From Paenibacillaceae bacterium UBA6304 (GTDB lineage Bacteria > Bacillota > Bacilli > Paenibacillales > Paenibacillaceae), in assembly GCA_002439285.1 (NCBI GenBank), contig DJTQ01000297.1:1-6482 (forward strand): a DNA stretch of 6,482 nt, written 5' to 3'. The notes below the pieces were generated by a model. It was not told where the DNA came from, made no database searches, and was given only the letters and a program-made list of their open reading frames with translations. This document shows, piece after piece, positions 6,129-6,482 of this stretch; within the stretch, counting starts at the first letter, position 1; every line of letters begins with the position of its first letter. Made by a program: the position numbers and the translations under genes.

Positions 6129-6482
6129 GAACGGTGTCTCCTTTCTTACGCCGGGCAGCAAGAGCTGCAATGGTAAGCAGTACAGTAAAACTGCCCATCA
6201 AAATTAAATTTCCCGGGAAAATATAATGAATTATTAAATATTGAAACTGAACGTCATTGAACACATAATTCCCCAGAGGAATCAAGGCGAGCGCCATGGC
6301 GGACAGCAGAACAAAACGGATCTTAGGTCTTTGAATATTCCATAATTCAACGGCTGTAAACAGGGCGAAGGATATGCGGACGGCGCTCCCTGAAAGCCAC
6401 TGGTAGATGGAGAAGAAATCGGTTTGAGAAATATACTTCCCGAATCCGGCAATTCTCCATTCTTCATAAGCAGGGTAACGCT
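6118..6482 (-). CDS. 3' end of a GerB family germination permease (receptor B subunit), partial
   Basis: A minus-strand frame is open from the window edge (first full codon at 6480) to TGA at 6120-6118 and encodes the last 120 residues. It contains GFGKYISQTDFFSIYQWLSG and then SAVRIS, which matches the conserved late region of the GerAB/GerKB proteins (APC-superfamily-like transporters of the inner spore membrane). Two further hydrophobic segments follow (RFVLLSAMALALIPLGNYVF, and ILMGSFTVLLTIAALAA before a basic RRKKGD end). Complete family members have about 360-370 residues and ten helices, so some two thirds lie outside the window. The end overlaps the A-subunit start by 11 nt. B subunits are implicated in germinant binding and ion or water passage. 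A minus-strand frame at 6282-6467 that begins with Met is an out-of-frame shadow of this gene. Confidence 0.88.
   Translation of the reverse strand, partial: RYPAYEEWRIAGFGKYISQTDFFSIYQWLSGSAVRISFALFTAVELWNIQRPKIRFVLLSAMALALIPLGNYVFNDVQFQYLIIHYIFPGNLILMGSFTVLLTIAALAARRKKGDTVHES
6138..6144 (-). promoter_or_regulatory. Ribosome binding site that sets the A-subunit start
   Basis: Minus-strand AAAGGAG with 9 nt to ATG 6128. It lies inside the last codons of the B-subunit gene and argues against the upstream TTG at 6170-6168, which would add 14 residues. Confidence 0.85.

Noticed and set aside
6129..6170. TTG start at 6170 for the GerA subunit
   Set aside because: It lies well inside the B-subunit gene. 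ATG 6128 has AAAGGAG at good spacing and only an 11-nt overlap.
6282..6467. Minus-strand open frame of 61 residues
   Set aside because: It is out of frame with the GerB-family tail, which explains the same DNA with conserved motifs.

Overview
The window reads as chromosomal DNA from an endospore-forming Bacillota, most likely Paenibacillus or a close relative. The grounds are a Lia-type envelope-stress operon, a Ger-type spore germinant receptor operon, strong AGGAGG-like ribosome binding sites, several TTG codons at gene starts, and roughly balanced GC content. The genus is an inference from gene style; no rRNA is present to confirm it.

Left part (1-3470, plus strand): a cell-envelope stress operon. 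It enters in the 3' end of a gene whose product has a Gly/Asn/Pro-rich linker and a short charged helix (perhaps PspC-like). It continues with a PspA/LiaH (IM30) protein, a 113-nt gap holding a long imperfect hairpin, LiaF, the LiaS sensor kinase and the LiaR response regulator. LiaS and LiaR overlap. The set ends at an intrinsic terminator at 3441-3474. In the Lia model, LiaF restrains LiaS. When the envelope is damaged LiaS phosphorylates LiaR, which switches on the operon's own promoter (left of this window) and floods the cell with PspA/LiaH to protect the membrane.

Right part (3472-6482, minus strand): a convergent germinant receptor operon, read right to left as B subunit (3' end only), A subunit and C lipoprotein. 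The three genes are packed with 11-nt and 4-nt overlaps. These subunits form the inner-spore-membrane receptor that senses nutrients and triggers germination. The B-A-C order differs from the classical A-B-C order of B. subtilis gerA.

No RNA genes, mobile elements, CRISPR arrays or non-coding stretches over 300 bases were seen. Nothing here is a clearly new system. The most interesting points are the hairpin between pspA and liaF, a perfect palindrome inside the first partial gene, and a seven-G run in the liaS/liaR overlap, where losing one base would fuse the two proteins.
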